A program made the translations under genes and the position numbers. The notes below the pieces were generated by a model. It was not told the origin of the DNA. It made no database searches and worked only from the letters and a program-made list of their open reading frames with translations. A stretch of DNA of 64,000 nucleotides from NCBI GenBank assembly GCA_017405115.1, contig JAFRBA010000114.1, positions 1-64,000 of the forward strand, in the 5' to 3' direction. Each line of letters starts with the position of its first letter. The stretch's first letter is position 1. The stretch comes from Kiritimatiellia bacterium. GTDB taxonomy: Bacteria > Verrucomicrobiota > Kiritimatiellia > RFP12 > UBA1067. This document shows, piece by piece, positions 55,764 through 64,000 of this stretch.

Positions 55764-58079
55764 ATGAAAACTCAGCTTTTGTTCGCCGCCACGATCTTGG
55801 CGGGAGGGTCGCTGTTCGCGGCTGGCAGAACCCCGGCCGTGACGCCGTTCGCCGACGGCGAGCGCGTCACCTTCCTCGGCGACTCCATAACGCACGGCGG
55901 GCTCTACCACGTGAACCTGCAGCTGTTCTGGGACCTGCGATTCCCCGGCAGCGGCACGCGCCTGATGAACTGCGGCGTGAGCGGCGGCACCGCGGGCGGC
56001 GGCGCCGAGCGATGGAAACACGACGTGCTTCCGCAACGGGCCGACCGCGTGTTTGTGATGTTCGGCATGAACGACGTCGGGCACGGCAACTACGCGGACG
56101 TCCGCTTGAAGTACGACGTCATGCCGCAGTACATGGGCACGGAGTTAACGATGTTCCAGCCCGTGAAGAAGGTAGACGAAAAGACGGCGGCAAGGCGCAA
56201 GGCGAGCCTTGACGCGTACCGCGGGAACATGGCGAAAATCGCGGACGAAGTGCAGTCTGCCGGGAAAAAACTAGTCGTGATTACGCCGACCCCATACGAC
56301 GAATACGGCGACATCTACACGCCGCCTCGTCGCATGGGATGCAACTCGCAGGGTCTGGCGGCGCTCTCCGCGGCATGCCGCGAACTCGCCGCAGAGCGCA
56401 AGGCCGAGCTGCTGGAGCTTTACACTCCACTTACGGAATTCATCCGGCCCCAGCGCGACTACGCGTTCTGCCGGACGTCCGACCGCGTCCACCCCACGCC
56501 AGATGGGCACATCATAATGACGGCGCTTATGCTGGAGGCGATGGGCGTTTCGCCTGTCGTGGCGAAGGTGGAAATGGACGCCGACGGGCGCGTCGGCGGA
56601 ACCGTCCGCGCGAAGGTGTCGGACGTGAAGACCTCGCCTCGCAACCTCTCGTTCCGCTACGCGCCGGCGTCTCTGCCGTTCCCGACGCCCGACGACTACC
56701 GCAAGGCCGACGCGGTGTATCCGGTGTCGGAGAAGATGAACATGGAGATCCTCAGGGTCGCGGGGCTGCCCTCGGGCGAGTACGACCTTCTCGCCGACGG
56801 CAAGGCGATCGGCTCGTTCTCGTCCGGGCAGTTCGCGGAAGGGGTAAACCTCGCTCTGCTGCCCACGCCCGGGGCGAATCTCGCGATGGACGCCTGGAAG
56901 ATCTCCCGCGAGCTCGTCTCGGTGCAGTCGCGCCAGCGCACGCTCGTCCTCGTCGAGGCGATTGCGGTGGGGCGGGGCGCGAAGCCCGGCGACTACGCCG
57001 ACGTCTGCGCCAAGATGGACGCGTTCGTGCAGAAGCAGAAGAAGGACGGAAGGTCCACTGCCGGTTACTATTCCGGCCAGCTGGCGTCCTACCGCCGCGA
57101 CATGCCGCAGGTCGACAAGCTGCGCGCCCAGGAGGACGACGTGCGCCGCAGGCTTGCGGAGGCGGCGGCGAAGAAGGCGGCGTACGCGCTGGCGATTCGC
57201 CCGGCCGCCGACCCCAAGAACAGAGCCGGCAAGGACAAGATAGCGGTCTGGGGCTACGTCCTCGACAAGACTCCGACGGCTTGCCCGTTCATGCACGGAA
57301 AGACCGAGTTCTCGCTCGAGCGCGCCGCACGCGAATTCGGCGCGGGCACGGCGATGTACATGAACTCCCTGTTCAACCGCGACTACATTCTCAAGAACTT
57401 CACGTACTGGGACCACGAGTGCTTCGAGAACTGCATCGACAACCGCCTGACAGACGTGCAGCTGGACAAGCTTCGCGACATGCCGGAGATTTGGTGCGCG
57501 ACGACGCATGGCAAGAGGCTCGAGTCCGCCGTGCAGATAGCAATGATGTCGCTGAAGCACCCCAACATCGTCGGCGTGAACTTCGACGACTTCGGCATGG
57601 CCTCTGCGGATGAGGAGACGGTGCACAAGGTTCGCGCGATAATGACGGCGATGCACGCGATCAACCCGAAACTCAAGCTCTCGGTCGTGTCGTATGCCAA
57701 GGACTCCAACGGAACGAACATCGACCTTACGCCGTTTCGCGGGCAGATCGACCACGTGTCGCGCTGGAAATGGGTGACCGACACGAACTACTGGCACCAC
57801 CTCCGCGCGGACATAGCCGAGCTGCGCCGTGAGGTGGGTCCGAAGGCGAAGATCGTCCAGGGCCTGTACTTCCACGACTTCTCCAAATCCATCGAGAAGG
57901 GCATGGACCCGCTGCCGCTCGACTACCTGAAGCTCAGCGTCTCGACGGCGCTGGACGCCGTCGCGGACGGAACGCTCGACGGCGTGATCCTGCCGCAGGT
58001 CGCGTGGTATTCTGCGCCTTCGCACCGCGAGCACTACGAATGGCTCCGCGAGAAGATACGCGAATTCCTAAAGGAATGA
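55764..58079 (+). CDS. SGNH/GDSL hydrolase fused to a C-terminal barrel-like domain
   Basis: 771 residues, signal peptide MKTQLLFAATILAGGSLFAA. Residues ~30-270 are an SGNH hydrolase: Ser41 in FLGDSITHGG, VFVMFGMNDVGH (block III Asn), Asp240 and His243 in DRVHPTPDGH; these act on acetyl or other esters of glycans. A beta/helical middle follows, then ~490-771 (YWDHECFENCIDNRLTDVQL, VGVNFDDFGMAS, VSYAKDSNGTN) that looks like a TIM-barrel hydrolase domain. I do not recognise the second family. One chain may remove esters and cleave the chain. Confidence 0.82.
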   Translation: MKTQLLFAATILAGGSLFAAGRTPAVTPFADGERVTFLGDSITHGGLYHVNLQLFWDLRFPGSGTRLMNCGVSGGTAGGGAERWKHDVLPQRADRVFVMFGMNDVGHGNYADVRLKYDVMPQYMGTELTMFQPVKKVDEKTAARRKASLDAYRGNMAKIADEVQSAGKKLVVITPTPYDEYGDIYTPPRRMGCNSQGLAALSAACRELAAERKAELLELYTPLTEFIRPQRDYAFCRTSDRVHPTPDGHIIMTALMLEAMGVSPVVAKVEMDADGRVGGTVRAKVSDVKTSPRNLSFRYAPASLPFPTPDDYRKADAVYPVSEKMNMEILRVAGLPSGEYDLLADGKAIGSFSSGQFAEGVNLALLPTPGANLAMDAWKISRELVSVQSRQRTLVLVEAIAVGRGAKPGDYADVCAKMDAFVQKQKKDGRSTAGYYSGQLASYRRDMPQVDKLRAQEDDVRRRLAEAAAKKAAYALAIRPAADPKNRAGKDKIAVWGYVLDKTPTACPFMHGKTEFSLERAAREFGAGTAMYMNSLFNRDYILKNFTYWDHECFENCIDNRLTDVQLDKLRDMPEIWCATTHGKRLESAVQIAMMSLKHPNIVGVNFDDFGMASADEETVHKVRAIMTAMHAINPKLKLSVVSYAKDSNGTNIDLTPFRGQIDHVSRWKWVTDTNYWHHLRADIAELRREVGPKAKIVQGLYFHDFSKSIEKGMDPLPLDYLKLSVSTALDAVADGTLDGVILPQVAWYSAPSHREHYEWLREKIREFLKE

Positions 58080-58131
58080 GCGGTGGCGCCGGATTCGAGA
58101 CTTTCATTGGACAAGTAGGGAAGATCGCAAC

Positions 58132-61100
58132 ATGAAGCGAAGAAACATTCTTGCGCCTTTCGCCCTCGTTGCCGCATGTGCGGCGATGGCTGGCGAAATT
58201 GAAGACCGGTTCGTCTACATCGGATGCAACATCGGCGACAAGGCCCATGTCGACCGGGCGATCGACGTGGTCCGGCGCGCGTCGAAGCAGGGGTTCAACG
58301 GCCTGGTCGTCCAGGGCGACATCCAGTATGCATGGCTGGCGCCGGAGCGCGACCTTGCGAATCTCGCCCGTCTAAAGTCCGCATGCGACAAGGCCGGAAT
58401 GGATCTCATACCGGCGATCTGGTCGATCGGCTACGGAACGATGCTGTGGGCGAATCCGAACCTCGCCGCCGGCCTGCCGGTCTTCGACGTTCCGTATGAA
58501 GTGTCGCCTGATGGATCGAAGGCGGTGTTTTGCCCTTCGCCTAACGCAATCGTATCCAACGGGGACTTCGAGGACGTCGTTCCTGTCAAGGGCGGCAAGG
58601 GGTTCAAGGTGCAGGGCTGGTTTGTCGACACCCCAGGCGAAATATGTTTCGTCGACAAGGAGGTGAAGGCGTCAGGAAGGCAGTCGCTAAGATTCGAGCT
58701 TTCGGCATCTGGCAAGCGCGAGTGCCCTCAGGCGCGTGCGTTTCGCACGATAAAGGTCAAGCCGAACCATCGCTACCGCGTGACGGCCAGGCTAAGGACC
58801 GAGGGGCTGGACACCACGTATGGCTTCCAGATCGTGGTGTACACCAGGCCCGGGAAGGGCGAGACCACGGGGATGACGCGCCAGCTCACCTCCAATCGCC
58901 CGCGCATCAAGCCCACGAACGACTGGACGGACATGACGGCGGAAATATCGACATTGGGCTACACCGAGTTGGACGTCTTTTTAGGGTCGTGGCAGGCGCG
59001 CGCGGGGCGCTTCTGGCTGGACGACGTGAAGATCGTTGAACTGGGCGTGGACAAGATTCTGCGCCGTCCGGGATGTCCGCTGACGGTGCGTGACGCGGCG
59101 ACTGGCAAGGCGTACGTGGAAGGGCGCGATTTCGCGAAGGTGCCGCCGCTCAAGAAGGGGCAGGAGGCGCTTCCCCGCGAGAACGGGGCGCTCGTGTTCT
59201 CCATTCCGGCTGGAAGCAGGATGAAGCCCGGCACGAGGCTTCTCGTCTCGGGCTATGCGTCACACAAGATGAAGTCCGATTCGCAGATATCGGTCTGCAT
59301 GAGCGAGCCGGAGCTGTACGAGCTATTCGAAAAGTCCGCCGCAGCCATCGAGGCGGCGATCCATCCGCGCAAGTGGTTCCTGCCGCTCGACGAGATACGC
59401 GCTGGCGGGACGTGCGCCGCATGCATGGCGCGCAAGGTCGACATGGCGCGCATCTTCGCCGACTGCGTGACGAAGATGCGCGCGGCGATAAAACGCGTTT
59501 CGCCGGACGCCACGATCTACATGTGGGGCGACAACCTTCTCAACAAAAAGCCCGACAGCATGTGCCGAGAATCGTTTGACGGGTGCATCGACCTCGTGCC
59601 GAAGGACCTCGTCGTGATGCACTGGGGCGGCGCACCCGCCAAGACGCTGAAGTTTCTGCATGGCAAGGGCTTCAATACGGCACGCTCGTTCGACGTCGGC
59701 CTTGGATGGAAGTCCGGCGAGGCCGCTCCGCCGTCTCTGACGAACAACTACCGCATCGCCCGCGAAGCGCCGGGCTGCCGTGGCTTCATGTACACCACCT
59801 GGTATCGGGACTATTCCCAGGACAAGCTGGAGGCGTTCGGCCGGCTGTGGAGGGACTGCGGCTCCGAGACCGCCGGCGACTTGCCGGTTGAAGGGGAGTT
59901 CGCCTTCAGAAAGCGTCTGGAAGAGGTGCATGAACCCGGCTTGCGCGACATGTCGCTCAAGCCGGCGACCGACGAGTTCGAATTGAAGGACGGTTTGGAG
60001 ATCGCGCTGGACGGCGAACGGACTTTGTACATGCGCCGTGCGATGGCGGACTTCGCGGACTTCATGAAGACGTCCATGGGCGTGACCGCCGCCGTGAAGG
60101 AAGCCGGCTGCGCCAGTTCAGGCGTCCAGATCCACACGGGCGGCGGCGGGAAGGGGTACGAAGTCGCCGTCAACGCGGGCGGCGTGTCCATACGCGCGAA
60201 GGACGATCGCCAGGCGGCGCAGGCGCTGTACCATCTTGAAGACCTGATGGGGCTCCGCCGCGCGCCGTTCCTGAAGTTCGGGGCGGAGCGTCGCGCTCCG
60301 CTCTTCTCGCCGCGCATGGTCCATTCAGGCTGGGGATGCGATCAGTATCCCGATTCCTATCTGATGAAGTTGCAGCACTCCGGCTTCGACACCGTGTTGC
60401 TGTTCATGGAGAAGGCCGGCGTCGCCTCGTGCAACACGCACAACGGCGACGGCCTGAAGCTGGACGCCACGGCGTTCATCCGCCGCATGAGGGACTTCGG
60501 GTTCGACACGTACGTCTACAGCCAGGCGACGGGCTTCAAGCATCCGTCCGACCCCGACGCGCCGCAGTTCTTCGACGACCTTTACGGCGGGATCTCCAAG
60601 GACTGCCGCGGCGCGAGGGGATACATACTCGTCGACGAGAAATGCCATTTCCCGTCGAAGGACCCGCGCGTATGCAAGTGGGACCCGAAGACGCGCCGCA
60701 AGGTCGATCCCACCGATCTGCGTCCATATCCGTCGTACTTCCCCGGCTACGACTACCTTGACTGGGTCGACATCGTGAAGCGGTCGCTTCTGCGGTACAG
60801 CCCGGAGGCGGAGATCGTGTTCTGGACGTATGCGTTCGTCTGGGCGCCGCCCGAGCCGTGCCGCGAATTCATACGGAAGCTGCCGAAGGACATGCCGGTG
60901 ATGGCGACGTTCGAGTCCGGCCTGGAGCACACGAAGAGGAACGGGCTTGAATCGCGCGTCGAGGACTACTCCATCGCCGCCGTGGGGCCCGGCGACTTCT
61001 TCCGCAGGCAGGCGGGCGAGGCGTGCGCCAGCGGCCACAAGGTGTACACGATGGCGAACTGCGCGGGGCTTGCGTGGGACTTCGGGACCATTCCGTACAA

Positions 61101-61932
61101 TCCGTGTCCGTACCAGTGGCGGCGGCGCTGGGATGCGGTCAAGGCCGCGCAGCGCGACTGGAACGTGCGCGGCGTGATGGAGTGCCACCACTACGGCGTG
61201 TGGCCGAGCTTCATCACCGAGCTCGAGAAGGAGGCGTTCACGGAAGGCGGGATGGCCTTCGACGAGCACATCCGAAAAATCGCCGCGCGCGACTTCGGCG
61301 AGGCGAACGCCGAGAAGGCCGTCGCGGCATGGCGGTTGTGGAGCGAAGCCATCGAGGACATGCCGCCGCGCGGCTTCAACCAATACGGGCCGTTCAGGAT
61401 GGGGCCGGCCTATCCATTCAACGCCTTCCAGCCGGAGCTGGAGGCGAAGGACTGGTTCAATGGAAAGAAGCCGATGCACGTAAGCCCCTACTCGCGTGGA
61501 AGCTGCAAGGAGGAGTTCGACGGCAAGGAGATGAAGGAGGTGCCCGGCGAATGCATCAAGAAGGAGCTGGAGCTTTTCGAGTCCATGGCCAGGCGCTACT
61601 TCGACGGCGCGGCGGCGTTTCGCGAAATCGCGGTGTCGGCGGAAGGCCGAAGGCGCGAGAAGGCGCTGCGCATGGCGTACCTCGGCGAGTACATGGCGCG
61701 CGCTGTGACGACGGCGAAGCACGTGCGGGAGGGGACGCTTGCGGAGCGCGCTGGCGATCGCGAGAAGGCGAAGGCGCTGGCCGCGCGGGAGCATGCCAAC
61801 ACGAAGGCCGCAATTGAGCTTATGAAGCGCGACTCGCGCCTTGGATGGGAGCCGACGATGGGTTATCAGGGCGGGGTCTCCGCATGCGAATGGAAGCTCC
61901 GCCGCCTCGAGCGGATCTACGGCGTGCATTGA
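58132..61932 (+). CDS. Exported 1266-aa protein with two glycosidase-like barrels and a CBM-like domain
   Basis: Signal peptide MKRRNILAPFALVAACAAMAG. First barrel-like part (~22-130 and ~395-600: GFNGLVVQGDIQYAWLAP, WFLPLDEIRAGGTCAAC, IYMWGDNLLN) with a CBM4/9-like sandwich inserted (~150-310, IVSNGDFEDVVPVKGG). A GH20b-like domain (~609-715, LKDGLEIALDGERTLYMRRA) leads into a second barrel (~720-1100: RMVHSGWGCDQYPDSYLMKL, DTYVYSQATGFKHPSDPD) and a helical C-terminus. GH20/GH84-like architecture suggests hexosaminidase-type chemistry, but the catalytic D-E pair is not confidently placed. Confidence 0.75.
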   Translation: MKRRNILAPFALVAACAAMAGEIEDRFVYIGCNIGDKAHVDRAIDVVRRASKQGFNGLVVQGDIQYAWLAPERDLANLARLKSACDKAGMDLIPAIWSIGYGTMLWANPNLAAGLPVFDVPYEVSPDGSKAVFCPSPNAIVSNGDFEDVVPVKGGKGFKVQGWFVDTPGEICFVDKEVKASGRQSLRFELSASGKRECPQARAFRTIKVKPNHRYRVTARLRTEGLDTTYGFQIVVYTRPGKGETTGMTRQLTSNRPRIKPTNDWTDMTAEISTLGYTELDVFLGSWQARAGRFWLDDVKIVELGVDKILRRPGCPLTVRDAATGKAYVEGRDFAKVPPLKKGQEALPRENGALVFSIPAGSRMKPGTRLLVSGYASHKMKSDSQISVCMSEPELYELFEKSAAAIEAAIHPRKWFLPLDEIRAGGTCAACMARKVDMARIFADCVTKMRAAIKRVSPDATIYMWGDNLLNKKPDSMCRESFDGCIDLVPKDLVVMHWGGAPAKTLKFLHGKGFNTARSFDVGLGWKSGEAAPPSLTNNYRIAREAPGCRGFMYTTWYRDYSQDKLEAFGRLWRDCGSETAGDLPVEGEFAFRKRLEEVHEPGLRDMSLKPATDEFELKDGLEIALDGERTLYMRRAMADFADFMKTSMGVTAAVKEAGCASSGVQIHTGGGGKGYEVAVNAGGVSIRAKDDRQAAQALYHLEDLMGLRRAPFLKFGAERRAPLFSPRMVHSGWGCDQYPDSYLMKLQHSGFDTVLLFMEKAGVASCNTHNGDGLKLDATAFIRRMRDFGFDTYVYSQATGFKHPSDPDAPQFFDDLYGGISKDCRGARGYILVDEKCHFPSKDPRVCKWDPKTRRKVDPTDLRPYPSYFPGYDYLDWVDIVKRSLLRYSPEAEIVFWTYAFVWAPPEPCREFIRKLPKDMPVMATFESGLEHTKRNGLESRVEDYSIAAVGPGDFFRRQAGEACASGHKVYTMANCAGLAWDFGTIPYNPCPYQWRRRWDAVKAAQRDWNVRGVMECHHYGVWPSFITELEKEAFTEGGMAFDEHIRKIAARDFGEANAEKAVAAWRLWSEAIEDMPPRGFNQYGPFRMGPAYPFNAFQPELEAKDWFNGKKPMHVSPYSRGSCKEEFDGKEMKEVPGECIKKELELFESMARRYFDGAAAFREIAVSAEGRRREKALRMAYLGEYMARAVTTAKHVREGTLAERAGDREKAKALAAREHANTKAAIELMKRDSRLGWEPTMGYQGGVSACEWKLRRLERIYGVH

Positions 61933-61971
61933 TGGCTAAGCGGGCCCGCAAATATGATGAAATAAAGGCAA

Positions 61972-64000
61972 ATGAAACTCAACGGCAGAAAAGGCCTTTT
62001 AACTGGCATTGACGCGGCGCTGTTCGCCATTTGCGCGCTTGCGGCGGCTGCCGCAGACATCTCGCTCGAAAATCAAGACTTCCGTCTTGTGCTCGGCGAC
62101 GACGCGTGCGCGAAGTCTCTCGTCGTGAAGGCGACCGGGGAGGAGTGCGTCGACGCGTCCTGCAAATTGCCGTTTCTCTCGGTAACGCAGGACCGCCCGT
62201 TCGACAACGAGTTGAAGCTCATCCACCCGAACAAGCGAGTCGTATACCCTGCGACGACGCTTCGCCGCGAGGGCGACATGCTTTTGTTCGGATTCGACCA
62301 CGGCATGTACGAGGCGGTTGTGCGGGCCAGGATCGCGCGCGGATACGTCCTGTTCACGCTTGACGATTTCCGCGAGAATCGAAAGGGGTCGTATTCTTAT
62401 CTGAGGATGGACGTCCCCCAGGCGTCGTCGTGCCGGTTCGTGCAGATTCCGGTGCGAGACAGGAAGAACTTCGGGAACTGGCTCAACGCCTGCTGGGACG
62501 ATAGGGCCGCAGTCTGCGTCGCCGGCGCTTCGCCGCATCCCGACATCGACCACGAGAACCTGCCGGGCGTGAAGGCGCTCTACGCCGACGCGATTGCGGG
62601 CATAAGGCTGCGCAACGCTTCCGCCGCTGTCTTCGCCGCGCCGGGGCAGGAGGCCTTCATGGATGCAATGGACTCCTTCGAGGTCGATCTCGGGCTTCCT
62701 CGCGGCGTGAAGAGCCGTCGTTCCGAGATGGTCGCCGAGCCGATATTCCATCTTTATTGGGACTTTGCCCCGTCTCAGGTGGACGAGGCGGTGAAGTACG
62801 CGAAGAAAGGAGGGTTCCGTCTTGTCACGCTTGCCGACGGGATGATTTTCAAGACGGCGCCGAGCTGGGGGTTGTGCGGCGACTACGACTGGCGCGACGA
62901 CTTGCCGAACGGGGAGGCCGACCTTCGCAGAATTCTTTCGAAGTTCCACGCCGCCGGAATCAAGGTCGGCTTCCACACGCTCCATTCGCATATCGGGCTC
63001 GAGAGTCGCTATGTGACGCCCGTGGCGGATCCGCGCCTTAACAAGACCCGCAGGTTCACGCTCTCCGCGCCGCTGGGGGCGGACACCAACGTGACCGAGG
63101 TAGCAGTGTTCGAGCCTACGGACGACGTGCCCAGGTACAAGCCATGCCGCATATTGCAGTTCGGCGGCGAGCTCCTTTCGTACGAAAGCTGCAGCGCCGA
63201 GCCGCCATATAGGTTCTTCGGCGTCCGCCGAGGCGCGCATGGCACGCGCGTGACGGCCCATGCCCGCGGCGAAGTCGGCGGCATACTGGACGTCAGCGAA
63301 TACGGGCGTCCCAACAGCTGCTACCTGGACCAGAACACCGACCTGCAGGACGAGGTGGCCGCCAAGCTGGCGCGGGCGTACAACTGCGGGTTCGACTACG
63401 TGTACATGGACGGTTCGGAGGGCGTGAACCGCCCGTTCAACTACCATGTCGCAAACGCGCAGTACCGCTACTGGAAGCTGCTCAAGCCGGAGCCGCTGTT
63501 CGGCGAGGCGGCGGCAAAGACGCATTTCGGCTGGCACATGCTCGCAGGCGCCAATGCGTTCGACACTTTCCCGCCGGAGATATTCAAGCGCAACCTCCGT
63601 GCCTATCCGTTCAAGCAGGCGCCGGTCACGCGGCAGGACATGACGCGCGTGGATTTCGGGTGGTGGAGTTTCTGGCCGCCCGTGAAGAACAAGAACGGCG
63701 AGGGGTGGGAGACTCTTGGAACGCAGGCCGACCTCTGGGAGTACGGCGTGTCCGTCGCGACGGCGTGGAACTGCGCGGCGTCCATATTGATGCAGCTCGA
63801 CGCGCTGGAGAAGCATCCTCGCACCGACGACATACTCGCGACCATGCGCAGCTGGGCCGAAGTGCGCCGCAAGGGGCTCTTCAGGGAGGAGTGGCGCGAG
63901 GAGCTCAAGAACCATTCGCGCGAGCACCACCTCATAGTCGACGCAGACGGCAAGTACGACCTCGTGCGCTACGACCAGATATTCGCCGGCGAGTCCGCCC
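61972..64000 (+). CDS. Exported barrel glycosidase-like protein, cut by right edge
   Basis: Starts at ATG 61972 (AAAGG upstream), 39 bp after the previous stop, and stays open for 676 codons to the window end. N-terminal signal-like stretch IDAALFAICALAAAAAD, a beta-rich N-domain (~30-230), then a barrel with GGFRLVTLADGMIFKTAPSW, AAGIKVGFHTLHSHIGLESR and GFDYVYMDGSEGVN, where Asp could be catalytic. It resembles the GH31/36-type superfamily in layout; family not assigned. Completes a run of exported sugar-active genes on the same strand. Confidence 0.8.
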   Translation, partial: MKLNGRKGLLTGIDAALFAICALAAAAADISLENQDFRLVLGDDACAKSLVVKATGEECVDASCKLPFLSVTQDRPFDNELKLIHPNKRVVYPATTLRREGDMLLFGFDHGMYEAVVRARIARGYVLFTLDDFRENRKGSYSYLRMDVPQASSCRFVQIPVRDRKNFGNWLNACWDDRAAVCVAGASPHPDIDHENLPGVKALYADAIAGIRLRNASAAVFAAPGQEAFMDAMDSFEVDLGLPRGVKSRRSEMVAEPIFHLYWDFAPSQVDEAVKYAKKGGFRLVTLADGMIFKTAPSWGLCGDYDWRDDLPNGEADLRRILSKFHAAGIKVGFHTLHSHIGLESRYVTPVADPRLNKTRRFTLSAPLGADTNVTEVAVFEPTDDVPRYKPCRILQFGGELLSYESCSAEPPYRFFGVRRGAHGTRVTAHARGEVGGILDVSEYGRPNSCYLDQNTDLQDEVAAKLARAYNCGFDYVYMDGSEGVNRPFNYHVANAQYRYWKLLKPEPLFGEAAAKTHFGWHMLAGANAFDTFPPEIFKRNLRAYPFKQAPVTRQDMTRVDFGWWSFWPPVKNKNGEGWETLGTQADLWEYGVSVATAWNCAASILMQLDALEKHPRTDDILATMRSWAEVRRKGLFREEWREELKNHSREHHLIVDADGKYDLVRYDQIFAGESA

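Overview
The window reads as chromosome from a carbohydrate-degrading, diderm bacterium of the PVC group. The best guess is a gut-type Kiritimatiellae or Lentisphaeria-like lineage. This is an inference from gene content: DUF4838 proteins, a TAT-exported GH109/Gfo-Idh enzyme, XylR-type AraC regulators with a LacI-like sensor half, BspA-type LRR and autotransporter-like surface proteins, an ExbB/ExbD pair and an outer-membrane barrel protein. No rRNA or tRNA was seen. Most of the window is GC-rich; the LRR gene at the left edge is visibly less so.

Layout. 1-6.7 kb: a very large BspA-like LRR surface protein (cut by the left edge), then a small tandem winged-helix regulator lying between two long perfect palindromes and two near-identical 123-bp copies of a surface-protein 3' end. 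6.7-9.8 kb: a 100-bp MITE-like element, then an ABC transporter of the FtsX/MacB type. 9.8-21.6 kb: plus-strand secreted enzymes (GH29, DUF4838, a GH106-like remnant, GH26, a four-module CBM96-type protein, an (alpha/alpha)6-barrel protein), with a XylR-type regulator divergent from GH26. 21.6-22.2 kb: an addiction module whose toxin is frameshifted. 22.3-27.0 kb: purL followed by a small outer-membrane barrel-like gene. 27.4-33.8 kb: a minus-strand operon GH109, surface protein, metallophosphoesterase, GH5, divergent from a second XylR-type regulator. 35.3-35.9 kb: VapBC-like pair. 36.1-38.5 kb: truncated GDPD and a GH127 gene carrying three repeat insertions. 38.5-43.6 kb: housekeeping/envelope operon era, TPR protein, exbB, exbD, small proline-rich protein, pyrE, all joined by 4-bp overlaps. 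43.8-46.5 kb: a two-component system with a large periplasmic sensor. 46.8-64 kb: a long plus-strand run of exported proteins (surface protein, double DUF4838, Gfo/Idh, SGNH fusion, a 1266-aa two-barrel protein and a further barrel enzyme cut by the right edge).

How it works together: secreted and periplasmic glycosidases (fucose, mannan, beta-glucan or mannan, arabinofuranose and amino-sugar specificities by family) are arranged in small regulon-like blocks next to sugar-sensing regulators. No SusC/SusD pair is present, so this is not a Bacteroidetes-type PUL.

The most unusual signals are small repeats. A REP/BIME-like double hairpin occurs once inside a MITE-like element and once in frame inside the GH127 coding sequence. 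Arrays of four 7-bp repeats lie in frame inside GH127 and purL. Three sensor/regulator genes have a -10 box exactly 7 nt before the start codon, which suggests leaderless mRNAs. Several otherwise unrelated surface proteins end in the same kind of short hydrophobic tail.
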